Position numbers and translations under genes: made by a program. 64,000 nucleotides of DNA from Pleodorina starrii (lineage: Eukaryota > Chlorophyta > Chlorophyceae > Chlamydomonadales > Volvocaceae). Below the pieces are notes generated by a model. It was given only the letters and a program-made list of their open reading frames with translations, did no database searches and had not been told where the DNA came from. Below, piece by piece: positions 33,070 to 44,900 of the stretch. How positions within the stretch are numbered: the stretch's first letter is position 1; each line of letters opens with the position of its first letter. The stretch spans positions 1,349,001 through 1,413,000 of the forward strand of contig BRXU01000027.1 of the NCBI GenBank assembly GCA_030267565.1, in the 5' to 3' direction.

Positions 33070-36043
33070 TCAGATGTCCGCGGAACCATCGTCAAACGGC
33101 CCCGCCAGCCCCGTCCCATTGGCGCCGGCCCGCGCTGCCGCCGTCGGCGTGCCCGCCGCCGCCGCGCCCCCGCCGCTCGACGGGGCCGCCGCGGCTGACG
33201 CGCCGGACGGCGCGGCGCGCCCACCGCCGCTCCCCAGTCCCGCCGCAGCCATCATGACGTCCAGGGACGCCGCCCCCGCCACGCCGCTCTTCTTGGGCCC
33301 CATGCGCGTCTGAACGTTGTCGATCTGGCGCAACATCGAGTCCAGGTCGATCTCCGTGAGGCTGGATAGCTGCTCCTGCAGCAGCGCCAACATCTCGTCC
33401 TTGCGCCGCAGCTCCCCGCGCAGCCGTCCGTGCTCGTCCTTGAGCGCCTGGTAGTCGGTCAGCAGCTGGGTGGCTATCGCGGTGTTGGAGTCGGACAGCA
33501 CGCCGTGGGACAGCACCTCGGAGCGAAGCTGCGCGGAGAGAGAAAGGGAGAGGGCAGGGCCAGGGCGGGGCGAGGTAGTAAGGACGACAGCTCAGCGATC
33601 GGACGGGGCGGAAGAGCGAGGAGAGGTTGGGAGGGCAAAAACTGCGGGCCAGGGTGCGGCTCCGGAGCGGGGCTGACCCTCCCTCCCTCCTAGCTCACCG
33701 ACCTCGCTGCTTCCCTCCCTAGCCGCCCCGCCCCCCCGCCCCCGCCCAAGCACCTTGGCCTGCTCCACCTGCAGGTCCGCATTGGCGGTCACCAGCTCCA
33801 CCGCCCGCATCTGCGCCTCCTTGAGCTGCTGCTGCAGCTTATGAAGCTCCGCCTGGGCCTCCTCCTCGCGGCTCCGCAGCGAGGCACGCTCCTGGAAGCG
33901 CGGGAGCGGGAGAACAAGAGGCGCCAGGTCAGGCGCGCTCGGCAGTGCTGGACAGAGCACTTGGCCGCGAGGCGCTGCGCTGAGCCTACAACTCTTCGGG
34001 CTCGGGCCCCGGCTCGCGTTGACAATTTGACACCGGATACCGGCCCGTCACCAAAGATGCTACGCGATGCCAGGCGGCGGCGTTGCAAAGCAGGTCCGTC
34101 CCTGACCTGACGGGGGGCTTCCCAGACGAGTCGCACGCCCACCCAAATCCGCTCGTGCCTCCAGCGCCGGCGCCCCCTGACCGTGCACATCCCCCTCGCC
34201 ATGCCGTCCCCGCACCCACCAGCTCGAGCCCCACGATCTCCTGCCTCAGCGCCTCCACGCTGCTGCGGGCCTCCTCCAGCGCGTACTGCGTGCTTCCCAG
34301 CTGGGCACTCAGCTGGTCCTTCAACGCCTGCGGGAATCGCACAACACGTTCAGCAGGCTACCAAACCGATGCAACTGCTCATTGCTGAGGACAACGGTGG
34401 CGGCCGAGCGACAGACGGCCGAGCCAAGCACAGTGCCGATGCGCAACCGAACCCACACCATCACCACCACTGCAACGAACCACTACTGGACGTCTGGACC
34501 TCGAAGCAAAGCCCTCCCACGTCTGCCGCAGGACCGTATCCCCCTCCGTGCAGAGCGCCGCGGCTTGGCACCAACGTCCACGCAGCCAACCGCCCGACCC
34601 ACTGCCCCCCGCACGGCGCACCTGCGCAATTTCCAGCTCGCTGATCCTGCCCTGGGCCGCTGCGACCTCCTCCGTGAGCTCCTCCAGCTTGGCCTTGAGC
34701 TCCTCGTTCTCCGCCGCAATCGTCTCCTCCTCCTCCGCGTGCCCCACGATGGTCCGCTCCAGCTCCCGGCGCAGGTCCCGCGCCTCCTCCCGCGCCGCCA
34801 CCAGCTGCGCCACCAGCGCCTTAGCACCCAGCGCCTCCAGCCGCGCCGGGTCGTCCTCCCCACCGCCGCCGCCGCCACTGGCGGACCGCGACGCGGCGGC
34901 TACAGCCGCCGCGTCCGCGTCCTGCAGCGGCTCACCGGCGACGCTGCGCGCCGTCGCGTCGCCTGCCGATGCCGCCGCCGCTTCCGCGGCGTCTTCGGGG
35001 GCGGCGGATGACGTCATGGCGGCGGCGGTGACGGCGTCCATCAGGTTGGCCTCCAGCTCCTGCACCTGCGTCTCCAGCCGTGCGCGGTCGGCGGTGAGCT
35101 GCTCCATCTGCTCCGCCAGCATCAGCCGCTCCGCCTCCAGGCTCTGCCGCACCAGGTTGGCGTCCTCCAGCTCCTTCTGACACTCCCCCAGCCGCTCCGA
35201 CAGGTCGCCGCGCAGCTCCTTCACCGACGCCAGCTCCGCCAGCGCCGCCGCGAGCTGCTGCTGCGTATCCTGCTGCTGCCGGCGAAGCGCCGTGGCCTCG
35301 CTGGCCGCCTGTTCCGCGGCCCCCAGCTTGGCCTTCTGGGCCGCGAGCTCAACCTTCAGCGCCTCGAGCTGCTGCCGGTTAGCGGCCGCCGACTTTTCGG
35401 CCATCTCGTTGGCAGCGGCGACCGTCGTTGCGGCCGCCTCCTGCGCCACGGCCGCGGCGCGCTCCTCCGCGTCCGCGATAGCCTTGGACTGCTCCGCGAG
35501 GGCCCTGCTGAGCTGCTCGCGCACGCTAGCGGCCTCCTCGCGCGCGAGGGTGGCCTCATGGGTCGCCGCGACGGCATCCTTGCGCGCGACAGCTAGGTCC
35601 TGGGCAAGCGCTTGGTTGAGCGCTTGGATGTCTTGAAGCTGCTTCTCGTGCTCTGCGCTCCGCGCCTGCGCCTGCGCTGCGGCAGCTGCCGCCTGAGCTT
35701 GGTCAGTTGACCGGGCTACAGCCTGCGCATCCTCCAGCTGTTGCTTAACGCCCGCAGCTTCCGTCAGTGCCGCTTTAAGCTTGTCAGATGCCTCCGCTGC
35801 TTCCTGCTCCTTCGCCTGCAGCGCCCTCGTCAGCTCCTCGACTTGCTGTCGCAGCAAACTTGCGTTGCGCGCCGCATCCTCTGCTCCAGCACTGCGTTGA
35901 ATCTGCTGTGCAGTGGCTTCTGTATTTCGTCTCTTGAGCTCCGCAACTTCCTGCTGTTTGGACGCAAGCTCTGCTTTCACTTGATCAAGGTCATGCTGTA
36001 AATGCTCCTCTGCCGACGAGGGCCCAAAGCATCCAAACGGCAT
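33070..36043 (-). CDS. Long coiled-coil protein, function unknown
   Basis: Four exons in phase (36043-34622, 34327-34220, 33891-33754, 33528-33070) code about 708 aa. The protein starts MPFGCFGPSSAEEHLQHDL and is then nearly continuous Ala/Glu/Gln/Leu-rich heptad sequence from about residue 15 to 600, broken by a Ala/Ser/Gly-rich acidic stretch near 350-400. The last exon has a conserved-looking segment (LLTDYQALKDEHGRL, then LTEIDLDSMLRQIDNVQTR) before an Ala/Gly-rich disordered tail. No ATPase, motor or membrane segment is visible. Structural roles (cytoskeleton, basal body, Golgi tether) are possible, but nothing in the sequence decides. It shares a 416-bp divergent promoter with NOP56. 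Confidence 0.8.
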
Positions 36044-36459
36044 CGTGTGCTCCGCTAAAAGTAGGAGCCTACAAACTATAAAGAAAAAAGCGAAGGCCAA
36101 GCGACGCCCACTTCCGTCATGAATTTGTAATTCAAGGTTAGGAAAAGAAGAACAGTTTTTAAAGTGCGCTCATCAGAGCCTTACCACTACCTTGTCTGTT
36201 GCAGCGTACCCTCATCAGCTTGCTTGCTAAACTGTACGAGATCGTACATGTCGTTACCCGTCGAACTGCTTTTTGTGAAATATGCAACAAAGATGCTCAT
36301 TTGTTTGCGGGCTTTGTGAAGTGACTGAAAGTGGAGGGACTTCATATTTACCGAGTGTCTCACGCCGGAATAGTTTCCGCACTTACTTGCTGCCATTAAA
36401 TTTAGCTGCCTTGTGGACCAAGGCCGGACTTGGAACGCCCTCTAAGTCCAGCCGACACA
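36044..36459. promoter_or_regulatory. Short divergent intergenic region (coiled-coil gene / NOP56)
   Basis: 416 bp between the two start codons, relatively AT-rich and without an exon. It probably holds both promoters and both 5' UTRs. No individual element is claimed. Confidence 0.5.
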
Positions 36460-39400
36460 ATGGTGAGTGCAGCCGCCGGGGTCTTGGCAGGCGGAGCTCT
36501 CTCGGTGGCCAGCTAACGGCGGCGCTCCTTGTTTCACGAAGGCCACGTTCGTGCTATACGAGTCGGCGGTGGGCTATGGCCTGTTTGAGGTCACCGAGTT
36601 CGACGAGATTGGGCAGGCTGTCGACAAGGTGCAGGAGGCGGTCAGGTAAGCCTAAAACATGAATGCCCTTTTCGTTGTGAAGTGGCTTGTAACTGGTGTC
36701 ACTTGATACACTTGTTATGGCTTTCGCAGCGACCTTGCCCGCTTTGGGCGCATCGTCAAGCTCACCGCGTTCAAGCCGTTCCCGTCCGCGGCGGACTCTT
36801 TGGAGCAAATAAATGCCATATCTGAAGCGCAGCTCACTGACGAGCTGAAGAACTTCCTTGAGCTGAACCTGCCGAAGGTGGGAAGTCCCGAAGTCGGCAC
36901 TCTGGCGGCTGGTACTGTGTTTCGGCGGGGCGCTGCGCGAGGACGGCTTAGGGCTGAGCGGTAATTTCGCGTGGTTTTACAGGTAAAGGAGGGCAAGAAG
37001 GCCAAGTACAAGCTCGGTGTTTTCGAGCCCAAGCTCGGCAGCATCATCCAGGAGACGACCAGCATTCCCTGCATCAGCAACGATGTCGTGGGCGAGGTCA
37101 TCCGCGGCATCCGCGCCAATATCGCGCGCTTCGTCTCGGTGTCTGACGCCGACATGAAGCGCGCGCAGCTGGGTCTGGCACACTCGTACTCGCGCGCAAA
37201 GGTCAAGTTCAACGTGAACAAGGTGGATAACATGATCATCCAGGCCATTGCGCTCCTGGACACCCTCGACAAGGACGTTAACACGTTCGTGATGCGCGTG
37301 CGCGAGTGGTACTCCTGGCACTTCCCGGAGCTCGTCAAGATCGTGAACGATAACTACCAGTACGCGCGTCTGGCGCTGGTCATCAAGGACAAGTCCTCTC
37401 TGAGCGAGGAGCAGCTGCCCGCGATGACGGAGATTGTGGGCGAGGAGGCCAAGTCGAAGGAGGTCAGGCGGGCGGGAGCGATTGGGTTTGGGCAGTTGTA
37501 CGACAGCAGCGAGCACTGGCACGTGGGTTGGGCCATGACACGGGTGTGCGGACCGGCCGGAAGGCACGGACGCGCGCATAATGGCTGAATCCCTTTTGAC
37601 GAACGCGGCCTACCAGTGTCGCAGAAGGGTTGTTGCTCAGCGCCGACCCGTGGGCCGTCCACAGGGGTGGCCCACCGAGCCACCGTCGTCGTCATCCGGC
37701 TGTGCTAGGCGGGCAAAAATGCTGATGCACGTGCACCCATTCGACGGCCCTAGCGGCATCCACTCTCTTAACACGTGCTCCTCCACTTCCACTTCCCTTG
37801 TTTCTTCATCAACCCAGATTCTGGACGCGGCCCGGTCGTCCATGGGCCAGGATATCTCGCCCATTGACCTGCTGAACATCGAGGTGTTCGCTGCGCGCGT
37901 CATTAAGCTGGCGGAATACCGCCAGAAGCTGCACACATACCTGATGGACAAGATGCACGCCGTGGCGCCCAACCTGTCGGCGCTGATTGGCGAGGTGGTG
38001 GGCGCGCGCCTCATCAGCCACGCGGGCAGCCTCACGAACCTGGCGAAGTACCCAGCTTCCACGGTCCAGATCTTGGGAGCCGAAAAGGCGCTCTTCAGGT
38101 GGGGACTGGGCAGTGCTTGCAAGACGAGGTTGTGGCACTGGGGAACGCGGGCAGGGAGCGGAGACGCTGGGGAACGTGTGAAAGGGGGGGCCCTTCAGAG
38201 GCCAGTCCAGGCCCCGCCTTGACGTCGGGTGAAGGGGCCGGAGCCTGACGCCAACGGATGGAGCTTTGCCGGGGGAGTTCTGGAGGGACCTTGGTAGACG
38301 GGTGATGCCCTGCTAGCGGAAAGAATCGCGCGGCATGCGGGCGTAGGTGCAAAGGGCGGGATGGGCGCACAGTGTCTGTTTCTCGTCTGCTTTGCACGGA
38401 TGGAATTCCGCTGTCGATGACAGCGGGACTCGCCTCTCGTGCCCACAAGGCGAAATCCATGGGGGACCGCTACTGCATACCGTAATCCTGGCTCGAGGAT
38501 GACATCAATTTCCAACCTATCTGAGGGGACTTTGGTCGGTACCTCTTTCGGATGAATGTTTAATATCATCTTTCGGGGCTGAGAGCCAGGAATAGCATGA
38601 GATTACGGCGGGAATGCAACCAGGCAGGGTGCGACCCCAAAGCGGGCCACCCGGCACGAGTGCCAGGCATTACCTACACCACGCCCTAATTCGCCGGCCA
38701 GGCCCTAAGTCGCCGGCCAGGGGCTTCAGCCCTGATCATTATTTCCACTTATAGTTCTTAAATATACGGAAACCAGCAAAAACTTGAACGCCAAACGGCT
38801 GTGGACGGCGTTGTATCCCCGTTCAGGGCGCTCAAGACCAAGGGTAACACGCCCAAGTACGGCCTCATTTTCCACTCGTCCTTCATCGGCCGCGCCAAGC
38901 AGCGCAACAAGGGCCGCATCTCCCGCTACCTGGCCAACAAGTGCTCGATCGCCTCGCGCATTGACTGCTTCATGGACACGGCCACCAGCGTCTTCGGGGA
39001 GAAGATGCGGGAGCAGGTGGGCAGGGCCAGCGTCGGCCGGCCGGGGGGGATGGCGTGTTGGCGCCGTGTCTGTTCGGGAGAGCTGCAACCACGGCAAGGG
39101 GTCCGGAGCTGTGGGGCGCAGGGGCTGCCCGCGGTCGTGACATGAAACACTTTCGGCATCGATAATGGGCATGGGACTCGATGCGGCTTGATTTTGTGTG
39201 CCTGTGCGCGGCTGGCCTGGCAGGTGGAGGAGCGGCTTCGGTTCTACGAGGAGGGCGTGGCCCCCCGCAAGAACTCGAACGTGATGGGCGAGGCGATGGA
39301 CGCGTTGCAATCGCAGCTGACGACGGAGGACAAGGAGGACGGAGCGGACAAGAAGAAGAAGAAGGACAAGGTAAGAGGGGCAAGATGAAGAAGCGACGCT

Positions 39401-39721
39401 TGTGAAGGGTTTACTCGAGCACCTCTTCACCTCCTCTGCAAACGGTAGCATAGCCCATGGCGGATTCGGCGTGACCCGTAACATTGATATCAACACGCAG
39501 TACATTGCCTTATGCGCGTTTCAACTGACTTGTCTGCTCGCGTTTCCGTGCAGAAGGACAAGCGGAAGCGCGACGAGGCGGCGCCAGAGGCCGAGGAGCC
39601 TGCCGCCGCCGCGGAGGAGGGCGCCAAGAAGGAGAAGAAGAAGAAGGCCAAGGCGGCTGCCGCGGCAGAGCCGGAGGCGGAGGACGGCGGAAAGAAGAAG
39701 AAGAAGAAGGTCAAGGAGTGA
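36460..39721 (+). CDS. NOP56: NOP56, core box C/D snoRNP protein
   Basis: Nucleolar scaffold of box C/D snoRNPs, which guide rRNA 2'-O-methylation with fibrillarin and NOP58. Exons 36460-36462, 36542-36645, 36730-36877, 36983-37462, 37818-38098, 38827-39016, 39224-39370 and 39554-39721 are all in phase and give about 506 aa. The first coding exon is only the ATG. Family motifs include [52 protein letters not shown], the Nop domain [20 protein letters not shown] and [16 protein letters not shown], and a Lys-rich KKKKKKVKE tail. NOP58 is excluded because the sequence follows NOP56 throughout, including [25 protein letters not shown] motifs at 40373 and 40385 may be its poly(A) signals. Intron 5 holds a candidate snoRNA. 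Confidence 0.97.
38487..38590 (+). ncRNA. Candidate box C/D snoRNA inside NOP56 intron 5
   Basis: A 104-nt segment closed by a perfect 8-bp stem, CCTGGCTC (38487-38494) with GAGCCAGG (38583-38590). Just inside are a C-like box GGATGA (38497-38502) and a D box CTGA (38579-38582) directly against the stem. Internal D' CTGA (38521-38524) and C'-like GGATGAA (38550-38556) complete the layout. Both C boxes differ from RTGATGA at one T-to-G position. The bases before box D (ATCATCTTTCGGG) pair with the conserved 25S rRNA sequence CCCGAAAGATGGT that I remember, as 13 pairs with one G-U. By the D+5 rule the target is the G after CCC. Host genes of C/D snoRNAs are often NOP56 in other eukaryotes. Confidence 0.65.
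38683..38720 (+). repeat. Two tandem 19-bp units in NOP56 intron 5
   Basis: GCCCTAATTCGCCGGCCAG is followed at once by the same sequence with one change (A-A-G-T in place of A-A-T-T). It lies downstream of the snoRNA candidate, about 105 bp before exon 6. Confidence 0.85.
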
Positions 39722-40863
39722 TTGGGGTTGCGCTGTCGCGCCTCCGTGTACTTCTTGGTGTACCGCATGACCTGACTTGACATGACCTGACTGCACAAAC
39801 AACACTGACTGCGGCGGGGGTCTTCGCGCCATTGTGTGGGCGCTGTGAACGGATCCCCTACGCGCCGCACGTACGTTTGTACTGGTGTAGCGCGCCTCCG
39901 GACCGTACTCGTTACTTTCCAGTTGTGGATTGACACAAGTTAGAGGGTAGTTGTCCTATGCGCGCCACGTCTCGGCAGGATAGGCGTAACCGGGTGTAGA
40001 GGGTTGAACATGGTTTCGATGGTGATTGCGCGGCTTCCACGCCGTTTTTCAGCGGATTCTGTAGTTCGATTGTGGTCTCGGACTGCAGGCGAGTGCCAAA
40101 GAACTTAGATGCATTTAGGGTGGGGCCGGAAGCGGACGGCGGACCAGATGTGTGCCCATCACGTCTTGGGGTACGGATTTGGAGTATGCGCAGGCAGGCA
40201 GGGCTAAGCCGCTGGAGATAACCGCTTGATTGGGCATGACAGTATGACAAGCTCAGCTTGAATTGGACCGGGAGAGGGTAATGTGCCCGGTAAGGGCGGG
40301 TCTCGAGATGTCGGGCCTTCGTACTGCCCATACATTTTTATATGAGGCGACTAGGTATACCGTACTCGGCGATGTAATGCCCAGTGTAAGCTTCGCTGCG
40401 AAACGACAGCACAGAGGGTTAGGGCCTGAAAGCTAATGTCGTGACCCAAGTCGCGGCACGAGGACCCAAATCGTCTCATGCTGGAGCATGGTACAGTACA
40501 ATGCCCGGCAACCGCGCGTCCTCTCGGATGACCTGGGCAGCGTACCTCACGAAAGGCGCTCGTCGACAACATTCGGCAACGGAGGAAATGAAATCACCCC
40601 ATGCCTCGGCGTGTAAGCTGCACGGCACATCTACTAAAGCCGCTACACAGGCATGCGGGTAGCGAACGGTGCGGGGGAACGCCACGGATCGCCGGTACGG
40701 GCATCGCAGACGTTGCACTTGAACAGGCTTGAACGGATCTTGTGGAACCTAAAACCTTCAACCATACATCACCTCAAGCCAACCCAACAAAGTCGCTTGT
40801 ATAACTATTGACATTTCTGCAGTGTATAGCCATTTAGGTCGCCCAGTTTAATACGGTAATCGT
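39722..40863. other. NOP56 3' flank
   Basis: About 1.1 kb without a supported exon. It includes two TGTAA motifs at 40373-40377 and 40385-40389, which may end the NOP56 transcript. The minus-strand open frame at 39912-40331 has no motif and looks accidental. Confidence 0.5.
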
Positions 40864-41410
40864 ATGGCGTTTTCATGTCCTTTGCGATCGCCTGTCGTGC
40901 GCTCAAACCGAGGCACTACTCGCAAAAACGTTAAGCCTGCCGCAATGCCGGCAGCCATTGTCATAGCTGTGTCGGCAGCAAAGCTGGCCTTCCTCCCGTG
41001 GAATGGATGCGAGGTTCCTGGATCACCCTACTCGACAGGCGTAAAGGGCGTACCCGGCAAGGACTGTCAAGAGGTATATCAACCCGCAGCTGCAGCGGAG
41101 GCAAGGGCTGTGGAAAGGCTGCGGCAGCAACAGGTCAGATACGGCACCTGTTGCACGGTCGAGGCCTCGAAGGCGCTGCTGCTTGCGTTCATAGGATGGC
41201 GAGGGATGACGTCTTCTCACGCGTGTTGCCAACCTCCGTTTGCAGATGCCAGACTTCACGCAGGCGGAGAGGATAGCCCCGCAAAGTCAAGGACAAAGGC
41301 CTGAAGCCCCAGTTGAGCAGGTCAAGCCGGCTCCAGTTGAGGCCTTGAACCAGGCGCAGCGGCAGCAGGGCAAGGCACTGGTTGACAGCCAGGGGGCATT
41401 GCTGGAATAA
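40864..41410 (+). CDS. Small unrecognised protein, possibly plastid-targeted
   Basis: Two exons, 40864-41133 and 41246-41410, join in phase 0 across a GT-AG intron and code 144 aa. An in-frame TAA lies four codons before the ATG. The N-terminus MAFSCPLRSPVVRSNRGTTR resembles a plastid transit peptide. It is followed by a short hydrophobic stretch (AAIVIAVSAAKLAFLPW), a Gly/Pro/Cys segment (PGSPYSTGVKGVPGKDC) and a Gln/Glu/Ala-rich tail ending VDSQGALLE. Amino-acid usage is even and gene-like rather than the skewed composition of chance frames here. I do not recognise the family. It converges on GCP2, whose stop is about 575 bp away. Confidence 0.6.
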
Positions 41411-41985
41411 GCTGTCGTGGAACTGTTCAACCGGGATGGTTGTCACTGTGGAGGTGACGGGCCGAGGTGGTGCGCTGGGGCGCTCAACTCCCGCCGGACT
41501 GCAGGCTTGGGAAGCCCATGACACGCTACATTCAGTACCGTCTCCCTTGGATTGATGCGCGTTTGGGTTTACAGCCTCTCCGCCTATGTGTTCTCTTCTC
41601 GATGTCGTCGCGGTCACGAAGGGTGTTACGAACCCGCGGGTACTGGTGAGAAGGCCGGCCGTGTGTGCATCATGATGACGCAGCGCAGCGGTATCACTGG
41701 TGCCAGACCTTCCAAAGAGCATCCAACCATCCAACACACTATACGAACCGGGCTTTTAGAAAAGACCATATCCCTTGCAAAGAGCCCCATGCCCGCACTG
41801 CCACGGGTACCGACACCAGCCTTGCCATTGTCACCCCGGCCCTGCACAAGCTATGCCGCCCGCGCAAGAACAGAACAGAACCTCGACTGGAAGAAACATC
41901 CTGCGCCGCACACGGCAGCTCCTCGTATGCCCTTTTGCATGCCTATTTGCGTCAATCCACCGCGCGAGCAGAACCTCCCCGAAGC
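41411..41985. other. Convergent intergenic space before GCP2
   Basis: Probably the 3' UTRs of the small gene and GCP2. TTACA at 41569-41573 is TGTAA on the GCP2 strand, about 415 nt after its stop. No exon seen. Confidence 0.5.
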
Positions 41986-44900
41986 TCACTGGCGCCCAAC
42001 GAGCTCGGCCAGCACGGCACCCAGCGTGCCGGCCGCCGGCCGACCAAAGTCCAGCCTGTCCGCGAGGTTCTGCAGCGCCTCCAGGTCCCAGCCGCCCGAT
42101 TCCGTCGACTCCGAAGGCAGTCCGCCGGCCAGGAGGCTGCCGCCGGCGCTAAGGCTGCCCGCCATGGCCGCATTGCCGGTCATGAGCCCCTCATAGTGGT
42201 CCCGCACCGACGCCACCAGCGCCTGGATCTGTGCCGATGCCTCGCCCATGAGGCGCTGCAGGTCGTCAAGCGCGGCCGCCAGCTGCGCGGCGCGCTGCTG
42301 CTCCGCGACGATGTCCGCGGCGGCCACCTGAGCGCAGCGCCAGGCACGAGGGAAAGAGGCGTGAGGATGCGCTCACTTCACATTTGGGAGTGACTCCGAC
42401 AACTCCGGTCGGCCCCCGTTGGCATGTCAGACAGCGGTATCGCTCGGCCCTGGTGGCGAATGCACGCACGCGCATACGTGTATGCTACGGCACGCGCTCA
42501 TACCTGCGTTGCCTTGGATGAGGTCTCCAGGCCCGCCTGCAGGCGGTCCCACAGCGCCGTGATGTGGCGCGCGAAGCCCGCGGCGCTCTGCTGCAGCGTG
42601 GTCATGCAGCGCAGGGCACGCGGCTGGTCCAGCAGCAGGCCGGCGGCGGCGCGGCGCAGGAAGTCGCGGTGCATCTCTATGACCTGGTCCACGTCCGCCG
42701 CGCGCTGCTGCACGCCCTCCTCCAGGCAGTTCCACAGCGGCTCCAGCACGTCCTGCGTACCGTAGCTGCGCAGAGAATGGCAAACAGCAAGACAGCAACC
42801 GCCTTCAGCAAGCGATGCCAAGGCTTGCACAGTGCCCCAAGCAGGTCTGATGGGTAAATCGACCGGCTCCAGGCAACTGCACACCCGCGCAGATGGTATC
42901 GGAAATGCCGGGGTTGTGAAGATCCCATACGGAACGCAAAGGCGTGCAACCCAGGAATTGCGCAAGCCCAACCAGCCACATACCGCAACTACGAAGGCGT
43001 TCCGAATGCATGCTACGGGTCTCACGCAGACATTGCAAGGGAACCTTTCGGATTGCAATTGCAAGCACCTCAGCGCAAAAACCGCACAGGTCCCACGTCC
43101 CTCATCCTTACCGGAGCAGCTCCTGGATTGTGAAGTGCAGTTGGTGGCACAACGCGTGGGCCACGGCCATCTGCTTCCGGCGGCGGCTCGCCGCTTGCGG
43201 CGGAAGCGAGGTGCCTGCAGCGGGTCGGGATTGGCCATGATCAGATGCCGCAACACTTCGAACCCATAAGTAAAACCACATCCCTTACGCTATCGCCATC
43301 GTCCCTCTGACACCGATCGTGGATGCTTGACGACATCACATCATGCGCCCCACCTACGACCTCCCGCCCAATATCCAGCGTTCCGCGACGCACCCATTCT
43401 CTCCAGGCGCTTTGTGCCCTGAAGCAGCAGCCACGTGGCCTCTAGCTGCCGCTCCGCGCGCTTCAGGCCCCACAGGTGCTTGAACAGCAGCTGGTACTGC
43501 AGGAGCTCCTCAGCGCCCACCACCAGCGTGGCCGGCCAGCCCAACTTGAGGGTCGGCAGGAAGAGCTCCCAGCCGGGTAGGTCCTGGTCGCGCGGGCCCA
43601 GCAGGCGGCTGCCGCCCGGGGTCCGCGGCAGCGGCAGTGGCCGCCCGCCAGTGCCTTGTCCCCACGCCCCGGAGTGCGGGCCAGGCGTGCCGAACGGCGA
43701 GTCGGGGCCCTGGCGTGGTCGTCAAAGGGTCAAGCTGATGATTTGATCGTTGATCTACCCCCAATAGGCTACTGCATGAGGGGCTTTTACCACCTTCAGC
43801 ACTTCAAGCAATCACGTGGCTGAGACAGTCCGTAGAGAGTTGTGATATGTGGTTGGACGCGAGGTGCGCTTATGGCACAGCTGTGCAGATTCTCGTCAAC
43901 CCAGACACACGCTGTGCTGTCCCCTGCACACTTACCCCAGAGACTGACGCCGTCCTGCTCATGTCCGATCCCGCAGCCGATCCCACAGCTGCAACGATTG
44001 CGGCCGCCTTGGCCAGGGACTCCAGCGACCGGGGATCCATCTCGAAGCCCAGACTGTCAGCGTGTGGGTCGGACGCCGCCGAAGACATCTTGACCGCTGT
44101 GGATGGCGCATGGCGTTGGGGGATGAGGCAGGCTCATATGCGTCAGGCACGCAACAACTGCACCTCCATTGCCCAACAGGGGAGCGCACACAGCCGGAGC
44201 TGCCTGATTGATTGCCCGAATAACGTACATCCCGCCGGGTCCCTACGCAGCGCCCCGGCCGTGCGGTCGCTCACCCATCTCCAGCAGCGATTGCAGCCGG
44301 GTGCGGCTGATGGCCTTGGCGGGCTTGCACAGCTCCTCGTCCGCCACTTCCATGATGCTAACCAGCACGTCGCCCTGCACCCGAACACACAAACCTGGTT
44401 ACATTGCTGGGGTGTGGGCTATTAGGCTACACGTCAACGTGATATGCGCGTGAACCAACATAAACGTCATCACACACTTTGCACGACACCCACATCCATC
44501 GCCGCGACGGACGTTCGAAGATACGGGCTTCACAGCATGCGCACTGGTGACAAGCGCAACAACGAGCCGGAAAGCCCTGGGTTGCTTTTCCACTTCAATC
44601 CCATCCCCTAGAAGCCCACCTGGTCCAACAGGAAGAAGTGCTTGATGGAGCGCAGCACAGCGAGCAAACCCGCCCCGCCGCCGCGGCCACCCGCGCCGCC
44701 GCCGCGGCCACCCGCGCCGACGCCGCGCAGCAGGAAACCCAGCAGCGCCGAGCTGGCGGCCCCGTGAGCGGCGCGGACGTGCTGTTGTAGGCCACCGGGG
44801 TTGGTCGGGTCGTACGTTAGCGGCGGCAGCGGGGCTGGCGGGGCCCCGACGGCCGCCGCGCTGGTCGATTGCGGAACGACGAGCTGTGCCACGGGCTGGC

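Noticed and set aside
39382..39540. Second box C/D snoRNA in NOP56 intron 7 (AGATGA ... CTGA)
   Set aside because: The box C match is poor, the span of about 150 nt is long, and the terminal stem is short with a G-U pair.
39912..40331. 139-aa minus-strand open frame in the NOP56 3' flank
   Set aside because: No motif, no splice support, and it lies before the likely NOP56 poly(A) motifs, so it is probably antisense to the 3' UTR.
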